64,000 nt of DNA from Pararoseomonas baculiformis (lineage in GTDB: Bacteria > Pseudomonadota > Alphaproteobacteria > Acetobacterales > Acetobacteraceae). Positions 47,552 through 55,535 of this stretch are shown one piece after another. The position numbers and the translations under genes are program-made. The notes under the pieces were generated by a model. It was not told the origin of the DNA, made no database searches, and worked only from the letters and a program-made list of their open reading frames with translations. The DNA lies in the NCBI RefSeq assembly GCF_017813395.1, contig NZ_JAGIZB010000017.1:1-64000 (forward strand), in the 5' to 3' direction. Positions within the stretch are counted from its first letter, which is position 1, and every line of letters begins with the position of its first letter.

Positions 47552-48910
47552 ATGGTCCCGCGCTACACCCGCCCCCAGATGGCCGCGATCTGGTCCCCCG
47601 AGGCCCGCTTCCGCATCTGGTTCGAGATCGAGGCCCTGGCCGCCGAGGCGATGGCGGAGCTGGGCACCATTCCCCGCGAATCCGCCGAGGCCATCCGGCG
47701 CGAGGGCGACCGCCGCATCGCCGCGATCTCGGAGGCGGACCTGGACCGCATCGACGAGATCGAGCGCGTCACCCGCCACGACGTGATTGCCTTCCTCACC
47801 TGGCTCGGCGAGACCCGCCCCGATGGCAGCGGCATGGGCGAGCACGCCCGCTTCATGCACCAGGGCATGACCAGTTCCGACGTGCTGGACACCGCCCTCA
47901 ACCTCCAGATGGTCAAGGCGGCCGACCTGCTGATCGAGGATCTGGACGCGCTGCTGAAGGCCCTCCGCAACCGCGCCGAGGAGCACGCCCTCACCCCCAC
48001 CATCGGCCGCTCCCACGGCATCCATGCCGAGCCCACCACCTTCGGCATCAAGCTGGCCGGTCACTGGGCCGAATTCGCCCGCTGCCGCGCCCGCATGGTC
48101 GCCGCGCGGGAGGAGGTGGCCACCTGCGCCATTTCCGGCCCCGTCGGCACCTTCGCCAGCGTGGACCCGCGCGTGGAGGCCTTCGTGGCCAGCCGCCTCG
48201 GCCTGCGCCCGGAACCCGTGTCCACGCAGGTGATCCCGCGGGACCGCCACGCGGCCTATTTCTGCGCCCTCGCCGTCACGGCCAGCGCGATCGAGCGCCT
48301 GGCCACCGAGGTCCGCCATCTCCAGCGCTCCGAGGTGCGGGAGGCCGAGGAATACTTCCACCCGGGCCAGAAGGGCTCCTCGGCGATGCCCCACAAGCGC
48401 AACCCGGTGCTGTCCGAGAACCTCACCGGCCTGGCCCGCCTGGTCCGCGGCTATGCCATGCCCGCCCTGGAGAACGTCGCCCTCTGGCATGAGCGCGACA
48501 TCAGCCACAGCAGCGTCGAGCGCGTGATCGGCCCGGACGCGACCATCGCCCTCGACTTCGCGCTGATGCGCGCCGCCGGCATGATGGAAAAGCTGACCGT
48601 CTATCCCGAGCGCATGAAGGCGAACCTCGAAAGCCTCGGCGGCGTGGTGCATTCCCAGAAGGTGCTCCTCGCCCTCACCCAGGCCGGGATGAGCCGCGAG
48701 GAGGCCTATGCCACGGTCCAGCGCAACGCCATGGCAACCTGGGAGAACCTGGGCCAGCCCGGCGGCCGCAGCTTCCGCGACAACCTCCTGGCCGATCCGA
48801 AGGTCACCGCCCTGATCAGGCCGGAGGAGCTGGACGGTGTCATGGACCCGCAGCGGGACTTCACCCATGTCCGGGACACCCTCGCCCGGGTCTTCGCCCA
48901 GCCTGCCTGA
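47552..48910 (+). CDS. purB: Adenylosuccinate lyase
   Basis: A 452-residue enzyme acting twice in purine synthesis: it splits fumarate from SAICAR and from adenylosuccinate. The fumarase-superfamily signature GSSAMPHKRNPVLSEN holds the catalytic serine loop. MTSSDVLDTALNLQM, GRSHGIHAEPTTFG with the general-acid histidine, and HERDISHSSVERV are also diagnostic. ATG 47552 begins MVPRYTRP, the normal N-terminus, so the open extension to 47477 was left out. It lies 4 kb before purC and is not obviously co-transcribed with it. Confidence 0.96.
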   Translation: MVPRYTRPQMAAIWSPEARFRIWFEIEALAAEAMAELGTIPRESAEAIRREGDRRIAAISEADLDRIDEIERVTRHDVIAFLTWLGETRPDGSGMGEHARFMHQGMTSSDVLDTALNLQMVKAADLLIEDLDALLKALRNRAEEHALTPTIGRSHGIHAEPTTFGIKLAGHWAEFARCRARMVAAREEVATCAISGPVGTFASVDPRVEAFVASRLGLRPEPVSTQVIPRDRHAAYFCALAVTASAIERLATEVRHLQRSEVREAEEYFHPGQKGSSAMPHKRNPVLSENLTGLARLVRGYAMPALENVALWHERDISHSSVERVIGPDATIALDFALMRAAGMMEKLTVYPERMKANLESLGGVVHSQKVLLALTQAGMSREEAYATVQRNAMATWENLGQPGGRSFRDNLLADPKVTALIRPEELDGVMDPQRDFTHVRDTLARVFAQPA

Positions 48911-49053
48911 CCGCCGGCAGCCGGGGGATCCGCTCGCCGAGGCGTGATCCCTCCCGCCGCAATGGGGCGGCCCCTGCCTCCGTTACGCCGTGATGGATGC
49001 CCAGGAATCGGGCGTTCCGATCCCGTCCCCCGGGCACACGGAGGAGCCTTGAG

Positions 49054-49386
49054 ATGATCCCGCCCCTGACCAGGCCAGCCCTTGCTCTGGCGGCGCTGGC
49101 AGGCGCCCTGGCCGCGGCCCCACGCCCGGCCGAGGCCGCCCCCGGCCCTGGCGCGCTGCCCAGCCAGGCAGCCCAGGCCTTGCAGCCGGTCCAGTACTAT
49201 TACTGCCCACCCGGCTATCACTTCAGCCGCCGATGGGGTGGCTGCCGCCCGAACCGGCCGCCTGAATATTACGCGCCGCCGCCGACCTACTATGCGCCGC
49301 CACCCGCCTATTACGCTCCGCCACCGCCGCGGTACTACGTGCCGCCCCCGCCTCCGCCAGGGCCGCGCTACTACTACCGGTACTAG
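49054..49386 (+). CDS. Small secreted Tyr/Pro-rich repeat protein
   Basis: A 110-residue protein with a signal peptide (LALAALAGALAAAPRPAEAA). The mature part begins with YYYCPPGYHFSRRWGGC, two cysteines in a short conserved-looking module, then repeats of YYAPPP (YYAPPPTYYAPPPAYYAPPP and variants). GGAGGAGCC precedes the ATG. Tyr/Pro-rich exported proteins of this sort are found in many alphaproteobacteria; the function is unknown, possibly cell-wall or envelope association. Confidence 0.7.
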   Translation: MIPPLTRPALALAALAGALAAAPRPAEAAPGPGALPSQAAQALQPVQYYYCPPGYHFSRRWGGCRPNRPPEYYAPPPTYYAPPPAYYAPPPPRYYVPPPPPPGPRYYYRY

Positions 49387-49670
49387 CCAGCCGCAGGACC
49401 ATGGTGGACATGCCGGTCCGGACAGCAGGGCTCGGCCACCTGATGGGCGCGAGCGCCCGGTTTTCAGCGCCCCGCTTGTTGCGGGCGCAGGTGGGGAAGG
49501 ACTGCTCCGCAAGCACCCTGAATATCCGCTGGAAGCGACCGATACGGCCCTTGCCGTCCCTGCGCAAGGACGGCTTGGCGGCTCCTATCGGCGAAGAGCC
49601 ACGGCATCCCCGCCCACCCCCGGGCGTTGACGGGGAAATGGGCCTGATTCCCGGCCCAGGGAGATCCCAG

Positions 49671-49877
49671 ATGAGCGCCAAGGACAACAAGCCCAGCCCA
49701 GTCCCGGAGCCCTCGGCTCAGGATCCCGCTCACACCGAAGGCGGCGCCCCTACTGACGCGGCCCATCAGGCGGATGGGGATGGCACGCTCACCGGCTCGG
49801 TCCCGGCCGGTCTATCGGCCGATGAACTCCACAAGATCGCCGAGAGCGACAAGACCGGCGATACCGGCACGAGCTGA
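49671..49877 (+). CDS. Small acidic hydrophilic protein
   Basis: A 68-residue protein starting MSAKDNKPSPVPEPSAQDPA, with a good ribosome site (GGGAGATCCCAG) before the ATG. It is rich in Asp, Glu, Pro, Ser and Thr, lacks hydrophobic segments and is probably disordered; SADELHKIAESDKTGDTG is the only helix-like part. No family recognised. It may be a stress-type small protein given its neighbours. The frame is open upstream to 49401, but that part lacks coding character. Confidence 0.55.
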   Translation: MSAKDNKPSPVPEPSAQDPAHTEGGAPTDAAHQADGDGTLTGSVPAGLSADELHKIAESDKTGDTGTS

Positions 49878-50041
49878 CCAGCCCGGGCGTCAGCCCATCG
49901 CCAGCGCTGCCAGGGCGAAGGCGCCATGCGCCCGAGCGGCCATCCCGCACGCTCTCTCCTTCGCCCGCGCCTCCATGTGGGCCCCCGGAGGACAGGGGCC
50001 GGACCCTTGACCCCTGGGGGCTCGGCCTGGACACTCCGGCC

Positions 50042-50947
50042 GTGCCCTCCCCTCCGCCGCGCTTCCTGATCCTGGCCGCGCTGGCCGGCCTCCTTGCACT
50101 GGCCCTGCCACAACCCTCCCGAGCGCAATCGGCCGCTTCGGTCCCGCCCGGCGCAGCCGCGGCCTGCGACCCTTCGCCGGACCCGCTCGCGACCGCCACC
50201 TGCGCCGATCCCGCCGCGCGCCTCGCCGATCGCCGCCGTGCCCTGGCCCATGAGGCCCTACGCCACCAGCTCCACCCGGCCCAGCGCGCCGGCCTGGAAG
50301 CCGATGCCCGCGCCTTCGGCACTTTCCTGCAAACGCATTGCCTGCCCCAGGGCCGGGCCGATCCCGCCTGCATCGCCAGGGCCCATGCCGCCAAGCGCGA
50401 GGATCTTCGCCGCTGGCTCCAGCCCCCGGCCACGGATGAGGCGGACCGCGACCCGGTGGAAGCCGAGGCCCTTGCCGCCCGGCTCGCCGCGCGCGGCATC
50501 CCCCAGGCCCCGCCGGAAGCACAGCGGGATGCCATCGCCGCCCTGCAGCGGCAGGCTGGCTTGCCGCCCACGGGCTTCCTCGATTCCGCCACCGCCGCCC
50601 TGGCCGCGCCCGCGCCCCCACCCGCGCCGGCCGGCGCCCTTCCGCCCGATGCCGTATGGCTGCCGCGCTTTCCGGCGGCGCTCAACACGCGCTTCGCCCT
50701 CACTGGCTGCGACGGCCCCGCCATATCCTGGGCCGGCAACGCCCTGCGCATCGGCGAAATCGCCGAGCCCGGCGAGAGCTACGAGATCTTCGCCGACCCG
50801 GAACGCTTCTACCTGCTTCCGCCCGCCGGTCCCGCCCGCATCCTTGAGGGCCTGGCCGACGGCACCCTCCGTCTCTCCGGCGCCATACCCCCGGCCCTTG
50901 CCCGACGGGGCGTCCGGCCCGGAACCATCCTGCGCCGCTGCGGCTGA
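50042..50947 (+). CDS. Secreted protein, LprI-like and peptidoglycan-binding-like
   Basis: A 301-residue protein with a signal peptide (LAALAGLLALALPQPSRAQ). Residues about 40-125 resemble DUF1311/LprI-type repeats, with paired cysteines (ACDPSPDPLATATCADPAA, THCLPQ, DPACIARAHAAKREDLRRW). About 160-190 (AIAALQRQAGLPPTGFLDSA) matches the core of a type 1 peptidoglycan-binding domain. The C-terminal 110 residues are unidentified and contain two cysteines. Both assignments are by pattern only. GTG start. Confidence 0.6.
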   Translation: MPSPPPRFLILAALAGLLALALPQPSRAQSAASVPPGAAAACDPSPDPLATATCADPAARLADRRRALAHEALRHQLHPAQRAGLEADARAFGTFLQTHCLPQGRADPACIARAHAAKREDLRRWLQPPATDEADRDPVEAEALAARLAARGIPQAPPEAQRDAIAALQRQAGLPPTGFLDSATAALAAPAPPPAPAGALPPDAVWLPRFPAALNTRFALTGCDGPAISWAGNALRIGEIAEPGESYEIFADPERFYLLPPAGPARILEGLADGTLRLSGAIPPALARRGVRPGTILRRCG

Positions 50948-50973
50948 ACCGGGACCGGCTCCTCGAACGCAAG

Positions 50974-51004
50974 CGGGGCGGCTCCCCGGAAGGAACCGCC
51001 CCGC
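50974..51004. terminator. Bidirectional hairpin terminator
   Basis: GCGGGGCGGCTCC (50974-50986) pairs with GGAACCGCCCCGC (50992-51004) with one mismatch, between convergent genes. Confidence 0.55.
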
Positions 51005-51029
51005 CCTTACTGAAGCGCCTGGAGGCGGA

Positions 51030-51950
51030 TCAGATGTCCCGGCGCGTCGTGCCGGTCGTGTTCGTGCCCAGGTTCCGGTCCGCCGCACGCCCGGCAGCCG
51101 TGCCCGGCGGGTTCGCCGCCGTCCCGTCGGACTGGTGCGGATAGGCGCCGGACACGTTGGTGCCCGCCGTCCGGTCAAAAGCGCGGCTCGCCTCGGTGCC
51201 CGGCGGGTTGCCCGGCGTGCCGTCCGCGCCCGTGCCGCTCTTGGGGTACACGGTCGTGTCGGCCCGGCTGGTCTCATTCTCCGGATGCGCGCCGGAGATG
51301 TTGGTGCCCAGCGTCTTGTCCAGACCGCGGGACGCCATGGTGCCCGGCGGGTTGCCCGGCGAGCCATCAGGGGAATTCCCCATCATCCCGTCGTCATCCC
51401 GGCCGGTGTAGCCGTTCCAGCCGCTGCTCCGGTAATCGGCCTCGCGGGTGGTCGCATCCACCGGGTTGTAGCGCATCAGGATGCTCTCGACCTCGGCGGC
51501 GCGCATGTCGTCGGTGCGCACGGTCACCAGGCTGCCGCCGCGGCGCACGCCCTCGGAATAGACATGGGCGTCGCGCTCCTCCACGCCGGCGCCGGTCAGG
51601 CTGCCCAGCAGGCCGCCCGTGGCGGCGCCCACGCCGGCGCCGGTCAGGGCCGCGACCAGCCAGCCGGCCGCGACGACCGGGCCCAGGCCGGGGATCGCCA
51701 GCGCGCCGATGCCGGCGAGCACGCCCGCGCCGCCGCCCAGAACGGTGCCGATCGTTGCGCCCGTCCCGGCACCCGTCGCGGTCTCGTCGTGGTCGTGGTG
51801 CGCCGTCTCACCCGTGGTCGTCCCGGCGGAGCCGTCGCGGGCCACGATGCTGATGTCGTCACGCATGAAGCCGGCCGCCTCCAGCGCGCTCACCGCGGCG
51901 CTGGCATCGGAGTAGTTGTCGTAGAGGCGGGCGATGGTTCGCGTAGCCAT
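51030..51950 (-). CDS. Glycine-zipper stress-type protein with three C-terminal repeats
   Basis: A 306-residue protein. The N-terminus (ARLYDNYSDASAAVSALEAA, GFMRDDISIVARDG) resembles the general-stress-protein 17M-like domain. About residues 60-125 form a glycine-rich hydrophobic zipper (GAGTGATIGTVLGGGAGVLA, GLGPVVAAGWLVAALTGAGV) likely to sit in a membrane. The C-terminal 110 residues hold three imperfect copies of about 30 residues with the core NPPGTxASRxxDxxxGTNxSGA. The repeat function is unknown. The next gene, also exported, is 48 bases upstream on the same strand, suggesting co-expression. Confidence 0.7.
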   Translation of the reverse strand: MATRTIARLYDNYSDASAAVSALEAAGFMRDDISIVARDGSAGTTTGETAHHDHDETATGAGTGATIGTVLGGGAGVLAGIGALAIPGLGPVVAAGWLVAALTGAGVGAATGGLLGSLTGAGVEERDAHVYSEGVRRGGSLVTVRTDDMRAAEVESILMRYNPVDATTREADYRSSGWNGYTGRDDDGMMGNSPDGSPGNPPGTMASRGLDKTLGTNISGAHPENETSRADTTVYPKSGTGADGTPGNPPGTEASRAFDRTAGTNVSGAYPHQSDGTAANPPGTAAGRAADRNLGTNTTGTTRRDI

Positions 51951-51998
51951 GTGTCTGTTCCTTGTTCTGTGTTCTGTTCTTCGGCGTCGTTCCCCGGC

Positions 51999-52592
51999 TC
52001 AGCGCGCAGGGGCGTTCCCGACCACGACATTGCCCTGGAAGTCCAGGCCCACCTCGGCGGTCTGGCCACCGCGCATCGCGCGGCCACGCCACACGCCGGA
52101 CTCGTCCTTCCGCAGTTCCTGCACGCCGGTGAAGCCCGCCGCCTCGATCCGGCTGCGCGCCTGGCCCTCGGTGAAGGAGTTGGCGCCGGCCGCGGGCGCG
52201 TTCACCACGCGGGGGGCATCGCCGGGGTTGTTCTGCACGGCGGCGTTGTCGTTGCCGTCGGTGCGGTTCTGCGTGGTGCCGGAATTGCCCGTGGTGCCGG
52301 CGGCGGTGCTGCCGGTCGTTCCGCGGTCCGTGGTGATCCGGGTGTCTCCGGAGGTGCTGCCCATCGGCGCCATCTGCGTCGCCGTCCCCGCGCGTGACTG
52401 GGAGGCGGCCGGGCCCGAGGTGGTGCCCGGGGCGGCGGTCATGCCGGGGGGCTGGGTGGCGGGCGCCATCGTCGCGCTCGGGGCGCCGCCCGAGGTGCCC
52501 TGCGAACCGGGATTGGCGGTGTTGCCCTGCTGGGCCAGGGCCGGCGCGGCCAGGGTGGCGGCAAGGGCCAGTGCGGCAACGCTCGTGCGCAT
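51999..52592 (-). CDS. Secreted low-complexity protein with PepSY-like C-terminus
   Basis: A 197-residue protein: signal peptide ([20 protein letters not shown]), then about 110 residues rich in Gly, Thr, Ala, Asn and Ser, probably disordered. A compact C-terminal segment follows ([45 protein letters not shown]) that resembles a PepSY-type fold. PepSY modules inhibit proteases or sit in the envelope. It probably shares a transcript with the glycine-zipper gene downstream. The 290 bases upstream to purC show no gene. Confidence 0.65.
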   Translation of the reverse strand: MRTSVAALALAATLAAPALAQQGNTANPGSQGTSGGAPSATMAPATQPPGMTAAPGTTSGPAASQSRAGTATQMAPMGSTSGDTRITTDRGTTGSTAAGTTGNSGTTQNRTDGNDNAAVQNNPGDAPRVVNAPAAGANSFTEGQARSRIEAAGFTGVQELRKDESGVWRGRAMRGGQTAEVGLDFQGNVVVGNAPAR

Positions 52593-52882
52593 CGGTGTTC
52601 TCCCAAAATGTTACAGCGGCGGTTTCGTCGCTGAAGGCGCAACGAACGGCGCCTTGCCATGGGTTAACGCCGCCCGGCGCAAGAGGGCGGCGTCGGTCAC
52701 GCAGCCGTGAGGAACAAGGGCCGGACTGCCCTGCGCCGCACGGAACACCGGGCACAGGGCCGCCCTGCGCCGGGCGCGGTGGCCCTTCCCCGCCCCCCCT
52801 GCTATACGGCTCCCTCAATCGCCGCCGTGAACGGGGCCGGAAGGCCCCAGTTCCGGCGGCCGCACGAATTTCGGAACCCCCC

Positions 52883-53647
52883 ATGGCCCGCAGGCGACAG
52901 CTCTACGAAGGCAAGGCCAAGGTCCTCTTCGAGGGCCCCGAGCCCGGAACCCTCGTCCAGTATTTCAAGGACGACGCCACGGCGGCCAATGGCACCAAGA
53001 AAGGCGTCATCACCGGCAAGGGCGTGCTCAACAACCGCATCAGCGAATACCTGATGACGAAGCTGGGCGAGATCGGCGTTCCCACCCACTTCATCCGCCG
53101 CCTGAACATGCGCGAGCAGCTGATCCGCGAGGTGGAGATCATCCCGCTCGAGGTGGTGGTGCGCAACATCGCCGCCGGCGGCCTCGCCGCGCGCCTGGGC
53201 ATCCAGGAGGGCACCCGCCTGCCCCGGAGCATCGTCGAGTACTATTATAAGAATGACGGCCTGCAGGACCCGCTGGTGAGCGAGGAGCACATCACCTGCT
53301 TCGGCTGGGCCGGCACACAGGACCTGGACGACATCGTGGCGCTGGCGCTGCGCGTGAACGACTTCCTCACCGGCCTCTTCCTCGGCGTCGGCATCTCCCT
53401 CGTGGACTTCAAGCTGGAATTCGGCCGGCTCTACGAGAATGACGAGATGCGCATCGTCCTGGCCGACGAGATCTCCCCCGATAATTGCCGCCTCTGGGAT
53501 GCCAAGACCGGCGAGAAGATGGACAAGGACCGCTTCCGCCGCGATCTCGGGAAGGTCGAGGAGGGCTACCAGGAGGTCGCCCGCCGCCTCGGCATTCTCC
53601 CGGAAGCGGGCGTTCGTGACCTCAAGGGCCCGGAGCTGATGCAGTGA
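52883..53647 (+). CDS. purC: SAICAR synthase
   Basis: A 254-residue ATP-dependent ligase joining aspartate to CAIR in purine synthesis. Signatures are [54 protein letters not shown], the [10 protein letters not shown] stretch and [17 protein letters not shown] 52883 gives the normal [14 protein letters not shown]-terminus. First gene of the purC-purS-(small membrane protein)-purQ operon; its stop overlaps the purS GTG as GTGA. Confidence 0.97.
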   Translation: MARRRQLYEGKAKVLFEGPEPGTLVQYFKDDATAANGTKKGVITGKGVLNNRISEYLMTKLGEIGVPTHFIRRLNMREQLIREVEIIPLEVVVRNIAAGGLAARLGIQEGTRLPRSIVEYYYKNDGLQDPLVSEEHITCFGWAGTQDLDDIVALALRVNDFLTGLFLGVGISLVDFKLEFGRLYENDEMRIVLADEISPDNCRLWDAKTGEKMDKDRFRRDLGKVEEGYQEVARRLGILPEAGVRDLKGPELMQ

Positions 53648-53901
53648 CCACCCCCAGCACCATCAAGGCGCGCGTCTTCGTCATGCCGAAGAACGGCGTC
53701 CTCGACCCCCAGGGCAAGGCCATCGGCCACGCCCTTGGCACCCTCGGCTTCGAGGGCATCGGCGAGGTCCGCACCGGCAAGGTCATCGAGCTGGAGCTGG
53801 CCGGAACCGACCCGGCCGCGGCCAAGGCCGCCGCGGAGGAGATGGCGCGCAAGCTGCTCGCCAACACCGTGATCGAATCCTTCCGCGTCGAGCTCGCCTG
53901 A
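53644..53901 (+). CDS. purS: FGAM synthase subunit PurS
   Basis: An 85-residue small subunit that bridges PurQ and PurL in formylglycinamidine ribonucleotide synthase. The pattern [20 protein letters not shown], the [18 protein letters not shown] region and the C-terminal [14 protein letters not shown] is diagnostic. GTG start overlapping purC. Its presence, with a separate short PurL, shows the three-subunit enzyme type rather than the fused large PurL of enterobacteria. Confidence 0.97.
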   Translation: MTTPSTIKARVFVMPKNGVLDPQGKAIGHALGTLGFEGIGEVRTGKVIELELAGTDPAAAKAAAEEMARKLLANTVIESFRVELA

Positions 53902-53930
53902 CCGCCGCCCCGGTCGCCCCCCCCCGCGCG

Positions 53931-53962
53931 GTGATCCCGATCCGATGATCCCGATCCGATGA
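53931..53962 (+). repeat. Tandem 14-base repeat forming two coupled mini-ORFs
   Basis: GATCCCGATCCGAT occurs twice in tandem (53933-53946 and 53947-53960). Read with the preceding GTG, it forms GTG-ATC-CCG-ATC-CGA-TGA, whose stop overlaps an ATG, then ATG-ATC-CCG-ATC-CGA-TGA, whose stop overlaps the ATG (53959) of the next gene. The chain could couple translation of that gene, or be an accident of the duplication. Confidence 0.6.
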
Positions 53963-54213
53963 TCAAGGTCAGCCTTCTCATCATGACCGTGCTGACGGTC
54001 CTGATCGCGATGCTCCTGTCATGGCGCGAACGCCGCATGGCCGCGGCCCGGCCGGCCGTGCCCGTGCCGCGCGGCCGCGCCCCCCGGCGCCCGGGCCTCA
54101 TCGCCCGGGGCAAGGCGGGGATCGACCGCTGGATGACCGCCGCGGCCATCGCGGCCATCATCACCATCGCCGTCCTCGGCGGCCTACACTGGCTCAGGGT
54201 GTTCCAACAATGA
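53959..54213 (+). CDS. Small two-helix membrane protein inside the purine operon
   Basis: An 84-residue protein with two predicted membrane helices, about residues 4-21 ([19 protein letters not shown]) and 59-78 ([20 protein letters not shown]). They are joined by a basic Arg/Pro-rich loop. The positive loop suggests both ends lie outside the cytoplasm. No family recognised. It lies between purS and purQ, and its stop overlaps the purQ start by ATGA, so it is very probably expressed. It starts at the end of a tandem repeat and lacks a standard ribosome site. The role is unknown; a membrane link to purine enzymes is speculation. Confidence 0.65.
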   Translation: MIKVSLLIMTVLTVLIAMLLSWRERRMAAARPAVPVPRGRAPRRPGLIARGKAGIDRWMTAAAIAAIITIAVLGGLHWLRVFQQ

Positions 54214-54884
54214 ACGCGACCATCCTCCTCTTCCCCGGCACGAACCGCGAGCGCGACATGGCCATCGCGCTGCAGAAGGCGACGGGCCGCAAGCCCTCCA
54301 TCACCTTCCACCGCGAGACCGAGCTGCCGAAGGGAACCGACCTTGTCGTCCTCCCCGGTGGCTTCTCGCATGGGGACTATCTCCGCTGCGGGGCCATGGC
54401 CGCCCAGTCGCCCATTATGGCGGCGGTACGGGACTTCGCGGCCGGGGGCGGCCATGTGCTGGGCGTCTGCAACGGCTTCCAGATCCTCTGCGAGGCCGGG
54501 CTCCTCCCCGGCGCCCTGCTCCAGAATGCCGGCCTGCGCTTCCTCTCCATGGATTGCGTGCTCCGCGTCGAGCGTGCCGGCACGCCCTTCACGTCCCGCT
54601 GGCAGAAGGGCGCCACCTTCCGCGCCCCCATGGCCCATGGCGACGGTAACTACTTCGCCGACGGCGCCACGCTGGACCGGCTGGAGGGCGAGGGCCTGGT
54701 CGCCTTCCGCTACGCCGACAAGAACCGAAACGGCGCCGCGCGGGACATCGCCGGCATCCTCTCCCCCAATCTCCGCATCTGCGGCCTCATGCCGCATCCG
54801 GAGGACCTGGTGGACCCGCTGATGGGCGGCGAGGACGGGCTACCCATGTTCCAGTCCCTCGCCGAGAGCCTCGTCTCCGCCTGA
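54210..54884 (+). CDS. purQ: FGAM synthase glutaminase subunit PurQ
   Basis: A 224-residue class I glutamine amidotransferase feeding ammonia to PurL. The nucleophile cysteine is in [20 protein letters not shown]; the histidine/glutamate of the triad are near the C-terminus in [23 protein letters not shown] and [17 protein letters not shown] are also typical. The ATG overlaps the stop of the preceding small membrane protein. purL is not next but about 6.7 kb further on. Confidence 0.96.
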   Translation: MNATILLFPGTNRERDMAIALQKATGRKPSITFHRETELPKGTDLVVLPGGFSHGDYLRCGAMAAQSPIMAAVRDFAAGGGHVLGVCNGFQILCEAGLLPGALLQNAGLRFLSMDCVLRVERAGTPFTSRWQKGATFRAPMAHGDGNYFADGATLDRLEGEGLVAFRYADKNRNGAARDIAGILSPNLRICGLMPHPEDLVDPLMGGEDGLPMFQSLAESLVSA

Positions 54885-54902
54885 AGCCCGGGCGGCACGG
54901 AA

Positions 54903-54929
54903 GGCCGGCGGCGGAAGCCTCCGCCGGCC
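54903..54929. terminator. Hairpin after purQ
   Basis: GGCCGGCGG (54903-54911) pairs with CCGCCGGCC (54921-54929) in the gap between purQ and the convergent charged-repeat gene. No T-run is present. Confidence 0.5.
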
Positions 54930-54947
54930 ATCCGGTGCAGCGCTGCC

Positions 54948-55352
54948 TCAGCGCCCGCCCAGCAGGGGGCGCAGCGCCTCCAGGTCGGGCAGGATGCGCG
55001 GGGCCTCGCGGCGCGCGTCGTCCCAGCGCCGGCCGTCGTCGCGCCGCCGCTCAGCCTGCTGGCGCTCCGCCTCCCAGCGCCGCCGATCGTCCCGGTGCCT
55101 CTGCTCGGCCCAGCGATCCCGGTCGTCCCGGCGGCGCTCCTCGGCCCAGCGGTGCCGGTCATCCCGCCTCCGCTCCTCGGCCCAGCGCCGGTCGCCATCG
55201 TGCCGCCGGTCAAAGCCGCGCCGCTCCTCATAGCGTCCCCAGCGCCCGTTGCCGCTCTCATCCTTCCATGGGTCCGCCATGGCGGGCGAGACCGTGGCCC
55301 CCGCGCCAGCGATGACGCAGCCCAGAAGGGCAAGCTTCCAGTTCTTCAGCAC
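54948..55352 (-). CDS. Secreted highly charged repeat protein
   Basis: A 134-residue protein starting with GTG, with AGGAGG seven bases upstream. The signal peptide (VLKNWKLALLGCVIAGAGAT) probably ends after AMA-D. The mature part is dominated by Arg, Asp, Glu and Trp, with five or so copies of RDDRxRWAEERR-like 12-residue units (RWAEERRRDDRHRWAEERRR and variants), likely a long amphipathic helix. The C-terminus is PRILPDLEALRPLLGGR. No family recognised. An ATG at 55385 would add eleven residues but has no ribosome site. Confidence 0.65.
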   Translation of the reverse strand: MLKNWKLALLGCVIAGAGATVSPAMADPWKDESGNGRWGRYEERRGFDRRHDGDRRWAEERRRDDRHRWAEERRRDDRDRWAEQRHRDDRRRWEAERQQAERRRDDGRRWDDARREAPRILPDLEALRPLLGGR

Positions 55353-55535
55353 GGCATTCCTCCTGCGATGTCCCTCTGGTCGCACCAGGAACAGAACGCC
55401 TGGGAAAGGAGGACGTCACATCCGCGGCCGCAGGGGCCCTTCGACGGCCGATGCTCCCCGCCCCCCTGGCCTCCGCGCCACGCCCCATGGCAACCTCCCG
55501 GGCAAAGCCGCGAGACGGCCGAACGGGAGAACGCC

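Noticed and set aside
46991-48868. 625-residue minus-strand open frame opposite purB
   Set aside because: No recognisable domain, and it conflicts with purB and the terC paralogue.
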